25,000 nt of DNA from Allobosea sp. (GTDB taxonomy: Bacteria; Pseudomonadota; Alphaproteobacteria; Rhizobiales; Beijerinckiaceae). Below the pieces are notes generated by a model. The model was given only the letters and a program-made list of their open reading frames with translations. It had not been told where the DNA came from and did no database searches. The stretch spans positions 1 through 25,000 of the forward strand of contig JAKFWE010000284.1 in assembly GCA_021732895.1 (NCBI GenBank), read 5' to 3'. Made by a program: the position numbers and the translations under genes. Positions 6,670 to 15,443 of this stretch are shown here, piece by piece. How positions within the stretch are numbered: position 1 is the first letter of the stretch; each line of letters starts with the position of its first letter.

Positions 6670-7902
6670 ATGAAGGTCGCGGTCGTCGGCGCGGGCATCG
6701 TCGGGGCGGCGGTGGCCCACGCCCTGCTCGACGACGGCCACGAGGTGCTGATCCTCGACAGGGAGGAGCCGGCTTTCGGCCCCTCGCGCGGCAACGCCGG
6801 CTGGATCGCCCATACCGACATCCTGCCGATCGCCAGCCCAAAGATCCTGCGTCGGGTCCCGAAATTCCTGACCGATCCGCTCGGCCCTCTCGCCATCCGC
6901 CCGGCCTATCTGCCGCGCCTGCTGCCCTGGCTGACGCGCTTCGTGCTGGCGGCGCGCCCAGCAGCCTATGAGCGCTCGATCAGGGCGCTCGCCGCCTTGC
7001 AGCAACGCGCGCTGCCGGCCTGGCTGGCGCGGGCCGAGCGCGCCGGGCTTCGGCGCCACATCCATCGCCGTGGCGGGCTCTACGCCTTCACCGACGCGGC
7101 GACGCTGGCGGAAGCCGGCAGGGTCGCGAAGCGGCAGGCGGAATTCGGCATCAGGGTCGAGCTGATCGGCCCGGACGAGCTGCGCCAGCTCGAGCCGGCG
7201 CTGACGGGCGGGTTCGCCGGCGCGAGCTTCCACCCCGACGCAGCCCATGTCGGCGACCCGCTCGACCTGACGCTGGCGCTGTTCTCGGCGGCGCTGGCGC
7301 GCGGCGCGGTTTTCGAGAAAGCCGAGGTTGCCAACATCTCGACGGCTGAGCGCCCCGCCCTGATCGGCCCCGACGGCTGGCAGCGCGTCGTCGATCGCGC
7401 CGTGATCGCGGCCGGGGCCTGGTCGAAGCCGCTGGCGGCGGCGCTGGGAGACGCCGTCCCGCTCGACACCGAGCGCGGCTACAATGTCAGCTTTCGCGGA
7501 TTCACCGGCCTGACCTCGCGCCCGGTCGGCTTCGAGGGCCATGGCTTCGTCATGACGCCGCTCGACACGGGCCTGCGCATCGGCGGCGCGGTCGAATTCG
7601 GTGGGCTGAAGGCCGCCCCCAACCACGCCCGGACCCGCGCGCTCTACGACAAGGCCGCGACGCTGGTCGATGGCTTGCCGGGCTTCGACAGCGGCCGGCT
7701 CTGGATGGGGTTCCGCCCGTCGCTGCCCGATTCCCTGCCTGTCATCGGCACGGCCAGCCGCAACCCCCACGTCCTCTACGCCTTCGGCCACGGTCACTAC
7801 GGCATGACGCAATCGACCGCGACCGCTGAACTCGTCGCCGACCTGATCGCGCGGCGCGAGCCGGCGATCGACCTGGCCCCCTTCAGCCCGCGCCGCTTCT
7901 GA
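6670..7902 (+). CDS. FAD-dependent oxidoreductase (DadA family), probable D-hydroxyproline dehydrogenase
   Basis: The 410-residue protein begins with the dinucleotide-binding fold VVGAGIVGAAVAHALLDDGH (GxGxxG about residues 7-12) followed by an acidic strand end (LDREEP) and SRGNAGWIAH, typical of D-amino-acid dehydrogenases in the glycine oxidase/DAO group. The C-terminal MGFRPSLPDSLPVIGT and AFGHGHYGMT complete the flavin site. In this operon the expected job is oxidation of cis-4-hydroxy-D-proline, made by the epimerase gene that follows, to delta1-pyrroline-4-hydroxy-2-carboxylate, the deaminase substrate. It is a single-chain enzyme: the extra ferredoxin-like and FAD subunits of LhpBEF-type dehydrogenases are absent. 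A second, related oxidoreductase lies at 22420-23667. Confidence is high for the family, moderate for the substrate. Confidence 0.85.
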   Translation: MKVAVVGAGIVGAAVAHALLDDGHEVLILDREEPAFGPSRGNAGWIAHTDILPIASPKILRRVPKFLTDPLGPLAIRPAYLPRLLPWLTRFVLAARPAAYERSIRALAALQQRALPAWLARAERAGLRRHIHRRGGLYAFTDAATLAEAGRVAKRQAEFGIRVELIGPDELRQLEPALTGGFAGASFHPDAAHVGDPLDLTLALFSAALARGAVFEKAEVANISTAERPALIGPDGWQRVVDRAVIAAGAWSKPLAAALGDAVPLDTERGYNVSFRGFTGLTSRPVGFEGHGFVMTPLDTGLRIGGAVEFGGLKAAPNHARTRALYDKAATLVDGLPGFDSGRLWMGFRPSLPDSLPVIGTASRNPHVLYAFGHGHYGMTQSTATAELVADLIARREPAIDLAPFSPRRF

Positions 7903-7932
7903 CTCAAAATCCCAACCGACCGAGCCAAGCCC

Positions 7933-8940
7933 ATGACGACACACACCTTCTTCTGCGTCGATGGCCATACCTGCGGCAATCCGGTGCGCATGGTCGCGGG
8001 CGGCGCGCCGGCGCTCAGGGGCGCGACCATGGTCGAGAAGCGCGCCCATTTCCTCCGCGAATACGACTGGATCCGCACCGGGCTGATGTTCGAGCCGCGC
8101 GGCCACGACATGATGTCGGGCTCGATCCTCTATCCGCCGACGCAGCCCGACGCCGACATCGCCTTCCTCTTCATCGAGACCTCCGGCTGCCTGCCGATGT
8201 GCGGCCATGGCACGATCGGCACGGTGACGATGGCGCTGGAGCGCGGGCTGGTGACGCCGCGCGAAGAGGGCGTGCTGAGGATCGACACGGCCGCTGGCCT
8301 CGTCACCGCGACCTATGTACGCAACGGGCCTTACGTCGACAGCGTCCGCATCACCAACATCGCGAGCTATCTCCACGCCACCGGACTGACGGCTGAAGTC
8401 GAGGGGTTGGGCGCGGTCACGGTCGACGTCGCCTATGGCGGCAATTTCTACGCGATCGTCGATCCGCAGAAAGCTATCGCCGACATCGCCGATGTGAACC
8501 CCTCCGACCTGCTGCGCTGGAGCCCGAAACTGCGCGCCGCGCTGAACGCCAGGTTTGAATTCGTCCACCCGGAAAACGCCGCCATCAACGGCCTCAGCCA
8601 TATCCTCTGGACCGGCGCTCCGACCAAATCCGAGGCTCACGCCCGCAACGCGGTGTTCTACGGCGACAAGGCGCTCGACCGCTCGCCCTGCGGCACCGGC
8701 ACCTCCGCGCGCATGGCGCAATGGGCGGCGCGGGGGAAACTCCGGGTCGGCGACGACTTCGTCCACGAGAGCATCATCGGCACGCTGTTTCGCGGCCGCG
8801 TCGAGGCGGTCGCCAAAGTCGGCCCGCACGACGCGATCATCCCCTCGATCGAGGGCTGGGCCCGGATGACCGGCTACAACACCATCTTCATCGACGACCG
8901 CGACCCGCTGGCGCACGGCTTCACGGTGGCGGACCGTTAG
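7933..8940 (+). CDS. lhpA: 4-hydroxyproline 2-epimerase (proline racemase family)
   Basis: The 335-residue enzyme interconverts trans-4-hydroxy-L-proline and cis-4-hydroxy-D-proline in the cytoplasm, the first catabolic step (also called HypRE). Both catalytic cysteines are present: C90 in LPMCGHGTIG and C253 in DRSPCGTGTSA. This dual-Cys arrangement separates epimerases from the Thr-containing trans-3-hydroxyproline dehydratases. The N-terminal VDGHTCGNPVRMVAGG and EYDWIRTGLMFEPRGHDMMS fit 4-hydroxyproline epimerase rather than proline racemase. It starts 30 bp after the FAD oxidoreductase and is the last gene of the operon. This is the most diagnostic gene for the pathway assignment of the whole 5415-8940 block. 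Confidence 0.93.
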   Translation: MTTHTFFCVDGHTCGNPVRMVAGGAPALRGATMVEKRAHFLREYDWIRTGLMFEPRGHDMMSGSILYPPTQPDADIAFLFIETSGCLPMCGHGTIGTVTMALERGLVTPREEGVLRIDTAAGLVTATYVRNGPYVDSVRITNIASYLHATGLTAEVEGLGAVTVDVAYGGNFYAIVDPQKAIADIADVNPSDLLRWSPKLRAALNARFEFVHPENAAINGLSHILWTGAPTKSEAHARNAVFYGDKALDRSPCGTGTSARMAQWAARGKLRVGDDFVHESIIGTLFRGRVEAVAKVGPHDAIIPSIEGWARMTGYNTIFIDDRDPLAHGFTVADR

Positions 8941-8986
8941 GACGCTTTCACTGAAGCCACTCGAATTCGGCGGTTCGCAACCAGAA

Positions 8987-9050
8987 TTGACAACAGACAA
9001 TTTCCAATTTACATATATTCATGATCGACATTGCCACGTCATCAATTGTC
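8987..9050 (+). promoter_or_regulatory. Candidate higBA promoter with flanking inverted repeat
   Basis: A consensus TTGACA lies at 8987-8992, with TACATA at 9010-9015 (17-bp spacer) or TATATT at 9014-9019 as -10 candidates. GACAATT (8996-9002) and AATTGTC (9044-9050) are exact inverted 7-mers flanking the -10 region, plausible HigA half-sites. The stretch is clearly more AT-rich than its surroundings. Confidence 0.45.
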
Positions 9051-9082
9051 AGCGCCTGGACCTTTTCCGCCGGAAAGCCCGC

Positions 9083-9361
9083 GTGATACGGAACTTCAAG
9101 AGTAAGCCGTTGAAAAAGCTGTTCGATCAGGGCGATGGGCGCGGACTGCCCGTCGATCAGATCGCGAGAATCGAAAACCGGCTGGCGACCTTGGATGCAG
9201 CGACGCGTCCCGAGGACATGAACATTGCCGGATACGGCTTCCACCCGCTGGCGGGGCCTTTGAAAGGGTTCTTCGCCATCAAGGTCACTGGCAACTGGCG
9301 GATCATCTTCCGCTTCGAGGGCCAGGACGCCGTCGATGTAGACCACATCGATCACCACTAG
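9083..9361 (+). CDS. higB: HigB-type toxin (RelE/ParE superfamily mRNA interferase)
   Basis: The 92-residue protein matches the compact HigB family: VIRNFKSKPLKKLFDQGD at the N-terminus, a central NIAGYGFHPLAGPLKGFFAI, and VTGNWRIIFRFEGQDAVDV near the C-terminus, which holds the usual basic/aromatic RNase surface. HigB toxins cleave mRNA on the ribosome. I chose the GTG at 9083 because GGAAAG sits a few bases upstream and family members begin with MIRxF; a longer in-frame reading from TTG at 8987 would start on the -35 box. The antitoxin gene follows after 14 bp, in the toxin-first order characteristic of higBA. It sits as an insert between the hydroxyproline operon and the liv transporter. 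Confidence 0.88.
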   Translation: MIRNFKSKPLKKLFDQGDGRGLPVDQIARIENRLATLDAATRPEDMNIAGYGFHPLAGPLKGFFAIKVTGNWRIIFRFEGQDAVDVDHIDHH

Positions 9362-9375
9362 AAGGTCACGACGAT

Positions 9376-9666
9376 ATGCCGATGAAGCACCCCCCTCATC
9401 CGGGAAGAATCGTCAGGGACGATTGTCTCCCGGAACTCGGACTGACCGTAGGCAAGGCCGCCGAGCGGCTCGGCGTCAGCCGCCAGACCCTCGACAAGAT
9501 CGTCAATGGGCGCAGCGGCATCACGTCCGACATGGCGATCCGTTTCGAGAAGGTCTTCGGCTCGACGGCCGAGACCTGGCTTCGCATGCAGCTCGCCTTC
9601 GATCTGGCGCAGGCGCGCCAGCGCGAGGCTGAGATTGTATCGACCCTTCGCATGGACGCGGCCTGA
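9376..9666 (+). CDS. higA: HigA-type antitoxin, XRE-family helix-turn-helix
   Basis: The 96-residue protein carries an XRE HTH at about residues 22-62 (LTVGKAAERLGVSRQTLDKI then GRSGITSDMAIRFEKVFG) and the HigA leader MKHPPHPGRIVRDDCLPELGL. The C-terminal ETWLRMQLAFDLAQAR is the usual end of VapI/HigA antitoxins. It should neutralise HigB and repress the shared promoter. ATG at 9376 lies 14 bp downstream of higB; MPMKHPP leaves a second ATG two codons later as an alternative start. The pair appears intact. Confidence 0.9.
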   Translation: MPMKHPPHPGRIVRDDCLPELGLTVGKAAERLGVSRQTLDKIVNGRSGITSDMAIRFEKVFGSTAETWLRMQLAFDLAQARQREAEIVSTLRMDAA

Positions 9667-9763
9667 TTTCTGCTCTGCACAGGCTGCAATCATCTTGCGT
9701 CAAATCGCCTCCGGGCGGCGAAGTCGGTTGCCCAATCGTGAGGCAGATGGCGGCAGATTGCTT

Positions 9764-9793
9764 TTGACAGAAAGATGGCGCCCGGCGATTGTC
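9764..9793 (+). promoter_or_regulatory. Weak promoter candidate upstream of livH
   Basis: In the 233-bp gap 9667-9899 the only promoter-like element I see is TTGACA at 9764-9769, with a poor GATTGT at 17-bp spacing. No gene or terminator is evident in the gap. Confidence 0.25.
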
Positions 9794-9899
9794 GGGATCG
9801 CAAGTGCTTGATAGCTCTGCATGGTGATCGCATCCCGCATGCGTCGGCGTCATGCCGGCGGAGAGAACGGGGAGCGGAAACGAGGGGTCGGCGTCGATA

Positions 9900-10817
9900 A
9901 TGGAAGCGTTTCTCCAGCAGCTCATCAACGGGCTGACCCTCGGTTCGATCTACGGCCTCATCGCCATCGGCTACACGATGGTCTTCGGCATCATCGGCAT
10001 GGTGAATTTCGCCCATGGCGACGTCTTCATGCTCTCGGCCTTCGTCGCGCTGATCTTCTTCATGCTGATCGGCGCCGCGCTCGGGGCCGGCATGATCGTC
10101 GTTTCGCTGTTCATCGTCCTCGTGCTGTCCATGGCCGTGACCGGCTTGTGGAGCTGGACGATCGAACGCGTCGCCTACCGGCCGCTGCGCGGCTCCTTCC
10201 GGCTCGCGCCGCTGATCTCGGCGATCGGCATGTCGATCTTCCTGATGAACTTCGTCCAGGTGGTGCAGGGCCCGCGCAACAAATCGACGCCGCCGATGCT
10301 CAACAACTCGATCACACTGATCGACAGCGCGTCCTATCCGGTGACGATCTCCTACAAGCAGATCGTGATCATCCTGACGACGGTCGTGCTGCTCGCCGCG
10401 TTCTGGTGGATCGTGCAGAAGACGCCGCTCGGCCGTTCGCAGCGCGCCTGCGAGCAGGACCGGAAGATGGCCGCGCTGCTCGGCGTCGACGTCGACCGCA
10501 CGATCTCGATCACCTTCGTCATGGGCGCGGCGCTCGCGGCGGTGGCCGGCGTGATGTATCTCGTGCTCTACGGCGTGGTCAGTTTCAGCGACGGTTTCAT
10601 TCCAGGCGTCAAGGCCTTCACGGCGGCCGTTCTAGGCGGCATCGGCTCGCTGCCCGGCGCGGTCATCGGCGGCCTGCTGATCGGCCTGATCGAGGTGATG
10701 TGGTCGGCCTATTTCAGCATCGACTACAAGGACGTCGCGGCTTTCGCGATCCTCGCCGTGGTGCTGGTCTTCATGCCGTCGGGCATTCTCGGCCGGCCCG
10801 AAGTCGAGAAGGTCTGA
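9900..10817 (+). CDS. livH: Branched-chain amino-acid ABC transporter permease LivH
   Basis: This 305-residue inner-membrane permease is the first subunit of a hydrophobic amino-acid transporter. The N-terminus FLQQLINGLTLGSIYGLIAI followed by GYTMVFGIIGMVNFAHGDVF is the near-invariant LivH opening. About eight hydrophobic segments follow, with AVLGGIGSLPGAVIGGLLIG near the C-terminus, the family's cytoplasmic coupling region. ATG 9900 was preferred over an ATG 16 codons upstream because the conserved protein begins with MEAFLQQL. A GAGGGG stretch lies about 12 bp upstream. livM begins 5 bp after the stop. Substrate range cannot be told from the permease; hydroxyproline or D-amino acids are possible given the context but unproven. 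Confidence 0.93.
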   Translation: MEAFLQQLINGLTLGSIYGLIAIGYTMVFGIIGMVNFAHGDVFMLSAFVALIFFMLIGAALGAGMIVVSLFIVLVLSMAVTGLWSWTIERVAYRPLRGSFRLAPLISAIGMSIFLMNFVQVVQGPRNKSTPPMLNNSITLIDSASYPVTISYKQIVIILTTVVLLAAFWWIVQKTPLGRSQRACEQDRKMAALLGVDVDRTISITFVMGAALAAVAGVMYLVLYGVVSFSDGFIPGVKAFTAAVLGGIGSLPGAVIGGLLIGLIEVMWSAYFSIDYKDVAAFAILAVVLVFMPSGILGRPEVEKV

Positions 10818-10822
10818 CGCGG

Positions 10823-12205
10823 ATGGCGCTCGCCCGACAGACGCCGGCGCCGCGCGAGAGCGCGCTCACGGCAGCGCTGAAGGAGGCCGCCTTCGCCGCG
10901 CTCATCACGCTCGGCATGTGCATCCCGATCATCGCCTGGGGCACGCGCCAGAACCTCGACAACGTGCTGGTGCTCGATGCGCGCTGGGGCGCCGTCGCCT
11001 GGGCGGTGGCCATCGTCTTCGCCGGGCGCTTCGCAGTCGCGCTGCGCCAGCGCACGAAGACCGTCGGCAAGCCGGCCATGCGCCTGCTGCCCCATGGCGC
11101 GATCGGCTTCTTCCAGCGCAATTCGCGCGCCTTCTCGGCGCTGGGGCTGGGCTTCCTCGTCACCTTCCCGATCATCGCGATCACGCTGACCGGCTGGGGC
11201 GGGGCGCTCAAGTGGATCGACAATTTCGGCGTCCAGATCCTGATCTACGTGATGCTCGGCTGGGGCCTGAACATCGTCGTCGGGCTCGCCGGCCTGCTCG
11301 ATCTCGGCTATGTCGCCTTCTACGCGGTCGGCGCCTATTCCTACGCGCTGCTGGCCAAGAATTTCGGCCTCTCCTTCTGGGTCCTGCTGCCGCTGGCGGG
11401 CATCCTGGCCGCGTTCTGGGGCATCCTGCTCGGCTTCCCGGTGCTGCGGCTGCGCGGCGACTATCTCGCCATCGTGACGCTCGCCTTCGGCGAGATCATC
11501 CGGCTCGTCCTGATCAACTGGATCGACTTCTCCGGCGGCTACGCCGGCATTTCGGGCATCCCGCGGCCGACCTTCTTCGGCATTCCCTTCAACGCCAGCG
11601 ACACCGGCTTCGCCGCGCGCTTCGGTCTCGAATTCTCGCCGCTCTACCGCACCATCTTCCTCTACTACGTCATCCTTGCGCTGGCGCTGCTGACGGCCTT
11701 CGTGACGCTCAGGCTGCGCCGCCTGCCGGTCGGGCGCGCCTGGGAGGCCCTGCGCGAGGACGAGATCGCCTGCCGCTCGCTCGGCATCAACACCACCAAC
11801 ACCAAGCTCACCGCCTTCTCGATCGGGGCGATGTTCGGCGGCTTCGCCGGCTCCTTCTTCGCCGCTCGGCAGGGCTTCATCAGCCCGGAATCCTTCGTCT
11901 TCATGGAATCGGCGGTCATTCTCGCCATCGTCGTGCTCGGCGGCATGGGCTCGCTCTGGGGCTGCGCCATCGCCGCAATCGCCATGGTCGGCGGCACCGA
12001 ACTCCTGCGCGAACTGGACTGGATGAAGCAGGTCTTCGGTTCCGACTTCGATCCGGCCCAGTACCGCATGCTGATCTTCGGCTTCGCCATGGTGGTGATC
12101 ATGATCTGGAAGCCGCGCGGCCTGATCTCGACGCGCGAGCCGACCGCCTTCCTGAAGGAGAAGAAGGCGATCTCGTCCGACATGGTCCAGGAAGGTCACG
12201 GCTGA
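10823..12205 (+). CDS. livM: Branched-chain amino-acid ABC transporter permease LivM
   Basis: The 460-residue permease partners LivH. The conserved core begins at YVMLGWGLNIVVGLAGLLDL and continues through GYVAFYAVGAYSYALL, LRLRGDYLAIVTLAFGEIIR, SFFAARQGFISPESFVF and ILAIVVLGGMGSLWG, all classic LivM segments. An N-terminal extension of roughly 140 residues with extra hydrophobic segments precedes this core, as in many alphaproteobacterial LivM proteins. ATG 10823 was selected because it follows the livH stop with GCGGATG spacing; longer in-frame readings overlap livH. The stop overlaps the livG start (TGATG), indicating translational coupling. Confidence 0.93.
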   Translation: MALARQTPAPRESALTAALKEAAFAALITLGMCIPIIAWGTRQNLDNVLVLDARWGAVAWAVAIVFAGRFAVALRQRTKTVGKPAMRLLPHGAIGFFQRNSRAFSALGLGFLVTFPIIAITLTGWGGALKWIDNFGVQILIYVMLGWGLNIVVGLAGLLDLGYVAFYAVGAYSYALLAKNFGLSFWVLLPLAGILAAFWGILLGFPVLRLRGDYLAIVTLAFGEIIRLVLINWIDFSGGYAGISGIPRPTFFGIPFNASDTGFAARFGLEFSPLYRTIFLYYVILALALLTAFVTLRLRRLPVGRAWEALREDEIACRSLGINTTNTKLTAFSIGAMFGGFAGSFFAARQGFISPESFVFMESAVILAIVVLGGMGSLWGCAIAAIAMVGGTELLRELDWMKQVFGSDFDPAQYRMLIFGFAMVVIMIWKPRGLISTREPTAFLKEKKAISSDMVQEGHG

Positions 12206-13043
12206 TGGAAAGCCGGCCGCCCCTGCTCAGGATCGAGCACCTGACGATGCGCTTCGGCGGCCTCGTCGCCGTCAACGATCTCTCCTTCGAGGCGCGCGCC
12301 GGCGAGATCACGGCGCTGATCGGCCCCAACTGCGCTGGCAAGACCACGGTGTTCAACTGCATCACCGGCTTCTACAAGCCGACCGAGGGCATGATGACGC
12401 TGACGCATGCCGGGGGCGCGGGCTTCCTGCTGGAGCGCATGCCGGATTTTCGCATCGCCTGGAAGGCGAAGGTCGCGCGCACCTTCCAGAACATCCGGCT
12501 GTTCGGCGGCATGACCGTGCTGGAGAACCTGCTGGTCGCGCAGCACAACCCGCTGATGATCGCCTCCGGCTACACCTTCCTCGGCGTCCTCGGGATCGGC
12601 GGCTACAAGGCCCGCGAGAAGGAGGCGATCGACAAGGCGCGCTTCTGGCTGGAGAAGATCGACCTGATCGAGCGCGCCGACGATCCCGCCGCCGATCTGC
12701 CCTATGGCGACCAGCGCCGGCTCGAGATCGCACGCGCGATGTGCACCGATCCGGTGCTGCTGTGTCTGGACGAGCCCGCCGCAGGCCTCAATCCGCGCGA
12801 GAGCGCCGACCTGAACCAGTTGCTGCTCTCGATCCGCCGGGATCTCGGCACCGCGCTGCTGCTGATCGAGCACGACATGTCCGTGGTGATGCAGATTTCC
12901 GACCATGTCGTCGTGCTCGACTACGGCACCAGGATCGCCGACGGGACGCCGGCCGCGATCCAGGCCGATCCGAAGGTGATCGCGGCCTATCTCGGCGTCG
13001 ATGACGACGAGGTCGCCGCCGTCGAAGCGGAGGTCGGAATCGC

Positions 13044-13047
<4 letters not shown>
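12205..13047 (+). CDS. livG: Branched-chain amino-acid ABC transporter ATPase LivG
   Basis: This 280-residue ATPase energises the LivHM channel from the cytoplasm. Walker A is GPNCAGKTT (about residues 40-48), with a cysteine (C43) where LivG proteins nearly always have glycine; the GxxxxGKT pattern is kept. The signature region is LPYGDQRRLEIARAM, Walker B is VLLCLDEPAAGLNP, and the switch histidine is in LLLIEHDMSVVM. The LivG-specific insert with ARTFQNIRLFGGMTVLENLL is present. ATG 12205 overlaps the livM stop, and the livF GTG overlaps its own TGA. The Cys could be genuine variation, mildly deleterious, or a base-call error (one G-to-T change). Confidence 0.92.
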
Positions 13048-13775
<728 letters not shown>

Positions 13776-13800
13776 GACCAGCGTCCAGGGATCGACGTCG

Positions 13801-14154
13801 ATGCAAGGCATCCTCTACGAAGAAAAGACCATCTGGCTGTTCCTGCTCGTCACCGTGGTGATGGGCGGCTGGGCCGCCTGGATGACCGGCCGCGCGGTGG
13901 CGGTGACCTGGCGGCCGCTGATGCAGCTCGCGCTCTACGTGCTGATGCTGGGGCTGGTGCTGCGCTTCATCCATTTCGCCCTGTTCCAGGGCACGCTGCT
14001 GTCGCTGCGCTTCTTCATCGTCGACACCGTCGTCCTGGTGATCTTCGCCCTGGCCGGCTGGCGCCACACCCGCTCGCACCAGATGACGACGCAGTACCGC
14101 TTGCTCTACGAGCGCTCCGGCCCCTTCGGCTGGAAGCCGCGCGGGAGCGCCTGA
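13801..14154 (+). CDS. DUF6867 small membrane protein within liv operon
   Basis: This 117-residue protein has three predicted membrane segments (about residues 11-29, 40-62 and 70-87) and a basic, aromatic C-terminal tail (HTRSHQMTTQYRLLYERSGPFGWKPR) predicted cytoplasmic. I recognise it as the DUF6867 type, found in Hyphomicrobiales between livF and the binding-protein gene; no function is established that I know of. ATG 13801 is 25 bp after livF. Position inside the transporter operon suggests an accessory subunit of the Liv complex, but this is inference. Confidence 0.82.
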   Translation: MQGILYEEKTIWLFLLVTVVMGGWAAWMTGRAVAVTWRPLMQLALYVLMLGLVLRFIHFALFQGTLLSLRFFIVDTVVLVIFALAGWRHTRSHQMTTQYRLLYERSGPFGWKPRGSA

Positions 14155-14251
14155 AACGACGTCGAAAGGCGAGAAAATCCACCGCGCTTGCCGCGTGACA
14201 CGCTGCCGAAAAAGCGCAAGACTGCGCTCCACGGCGGCGCCGCGCGCCGAG

Positions 14252-14275
14252 ACGGGCCCGGCGAGCCGGTCCCGT
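14252..14275 (+). promoter_or_regulatory. Strong hairpin in the livK leader
   Basis: ACGGGCCCGGC (14252-14262) pairs with GCCGGTCCCGT (14265-14275) around a GA loop with one C/T mismatch, followed by TTT. It sits 30 bp before the livK ATG in a 150-bp gap. It could stabilise a processed livK transcript or partly terminate upstream transcription; no function is shown. Confidence 0.45.
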
Positions 14276-14304
14276 TTGAAAGTCTCACAGGGGAGTCAGT
14301 CGAG

Positions 14305-15420
14305 ATGAAGAAACTGCTTTTGGGCGGCATCGCGCTCAGCGCCATGCTTGCCTTTTCCGGCGTCGCCAACGCGCAGATCAAGATCGGCGTCGCCGGTCCG
14401 ATCACCGGACCCAACGCCGCCTTCGGCGCCCAGCTCAAGAACGGGGCCGAGCAGGCCGCCGCCGACATCAACGCGGCGGGCGGCATCAACGGCCAGAAGA
14501 TCGAAATCGTGCTCGGCGACGACGTCTCCGATCCCAAGCAGGGCGTCTCGATCGCCAACAAGTTCGTCGGCGACGGCGTCAAGCTCGTGATCGGCCACTT
14601 CAACTCCGGCGTCACCATGCCGGCGTCCGAAGTCTACGCCGAGAACGGCGTCCTGATGATCAGCCCCTCGGCCACCAATCCGCAGATCACCGAGCGTGGC
14701 CTGTGGAACGTCCTGCGCACCTGCGGCCGCGACGATCAGCAGGGCGCCGTCGCCTCCGCCTTCATCGCCAAGAACTTCAAGGACAATAAGATCGCGGTCG
14801 TCCACGACAAGCAGACCTACGGCAAGGGCCTCGCCGACGAGACCCTCAAGGGCCTCAAGGCGGCCGGCATCACCGAAGTCCTCTATGAGGGCGTCAACGA
14901 CACCGAGAAGGATTTCTCGGCGCTCGTCTCCAAGCTCAAGGCGGCCAACGCCGACTACATCTACTGGGGCGGCCTGCACACCGCCGGCGGCCTGATCGTG
15001 CGCCAGATGCGCGACCAGGGCCTCAAGACCGTGATGATCTCGGGCGACGGCATCACCACCGACGAGTTCGCCACGATCGGCGGCCCGGGCGTCGAGGGCA
15101 CGCTGATGACCTTCCCGCCCGACCCGCAGAAGCGCCCGGAAGCGGCGGCCGTGCTGAAGAAGTTCGAAGCCCGCAACTTCAAGCCGGAAGCCTACACGCT
15201 CTACAGCTACGCCACGCTGCAGGTCATGGCGGAGGGCGCCAAGCGCTCGAACTCGCTCGATCCCAAGAAGATCGCCGAGGCGCTGAAGGGCGCAGCCCCG
15301 GTCAGCACCGTGATCGGCGATCTCGCCTTCGACAAGAAGGGCGACATTACCCGCCCCGACTACACGCTTTACACCTGGAAGAAGCAGGCCGACGGCAAGA
15401 TCACCTATATCGAGAACTGA
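14305..15420 (+). CDS. livK: Branched-chain amino-acid ABC transporter substrate-binding protein
   Basis: This 371-residue periplasmic protein is the type I binding component. A Sec signal peptide is clear: MKKLLLGG, a hydrophobic core, and SGVANA before QIKIGVAGP, with cleavage predicted after residue 23 and no lipobox. The mature part shows GPITGPNAAFGAQLKNGAEQ, NKFVGDGVKLVIGHFNSG and MISPSATNPQITERG, the LIV-binding-protein ligand region, and a later TYGKGLADETLKGLK. ATG 14305 follows AGGGGAG in the leader. It ends the operon in front of a perfect rho-independent terminator. Ligand specificity cannot be read from the sequence; leucine/isoleucine/valine is the default. Confidence 0.93.
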   Translation: MKKLLLGGIALSAMLAFSGVANAQIKIGVAGPITGPNAAFGAQLKNGAEQAAADINAAGGINGQKIEIVLGDDVSDPKQGVSIANKFVGDGVKLVIGHFNSGVTMPASEVYAENGVLMISPSATNPQITERGLWNVLRTCGRDDQQGAVASAFIAKNFKDNKIAVVHDKQTYGKGLADETLKGLKAAGITEVLYEGVNDTEKDFSALVSKLKAANADYIYWGGLHTAGGLIVRQMRDQGLKTVMISGDGITTDEFATIGGPGVEGTLMTFPPDPQKRPEAAAVLKKFEARNFKPEAYTLYSYATLQVMAEGAKRSNSLDPKKIAEALKGAAPVSTVIGDLAFDKKGDITRPDYTLYTWKKQADGKITYIEN

Positions 15421-15443
15421 TCGCGCCCCGGCGCGAGACGAGG

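Noticed and set aside
6619..9000. 793-residue minus-strand reading frame opposite the hydroxyproline operon
   Set aside because: Low-complexity Arg/Ala/Gly-rich shadow frame typical of high-GC DNA; the plus strand has well-conserved genes with catalytic motifs.
8987..9082. Longer higB from TTG 8987
   Set aside because: The start would fall on a consensus -35 box; GTG 9083 has a ribosome site and gives the standard HigB N-terminus.
9821..10822. N-terminal extension of livM across livH
   Set aside because: It is a shadow frame of livH; conserved LivM begins after the livH stop.
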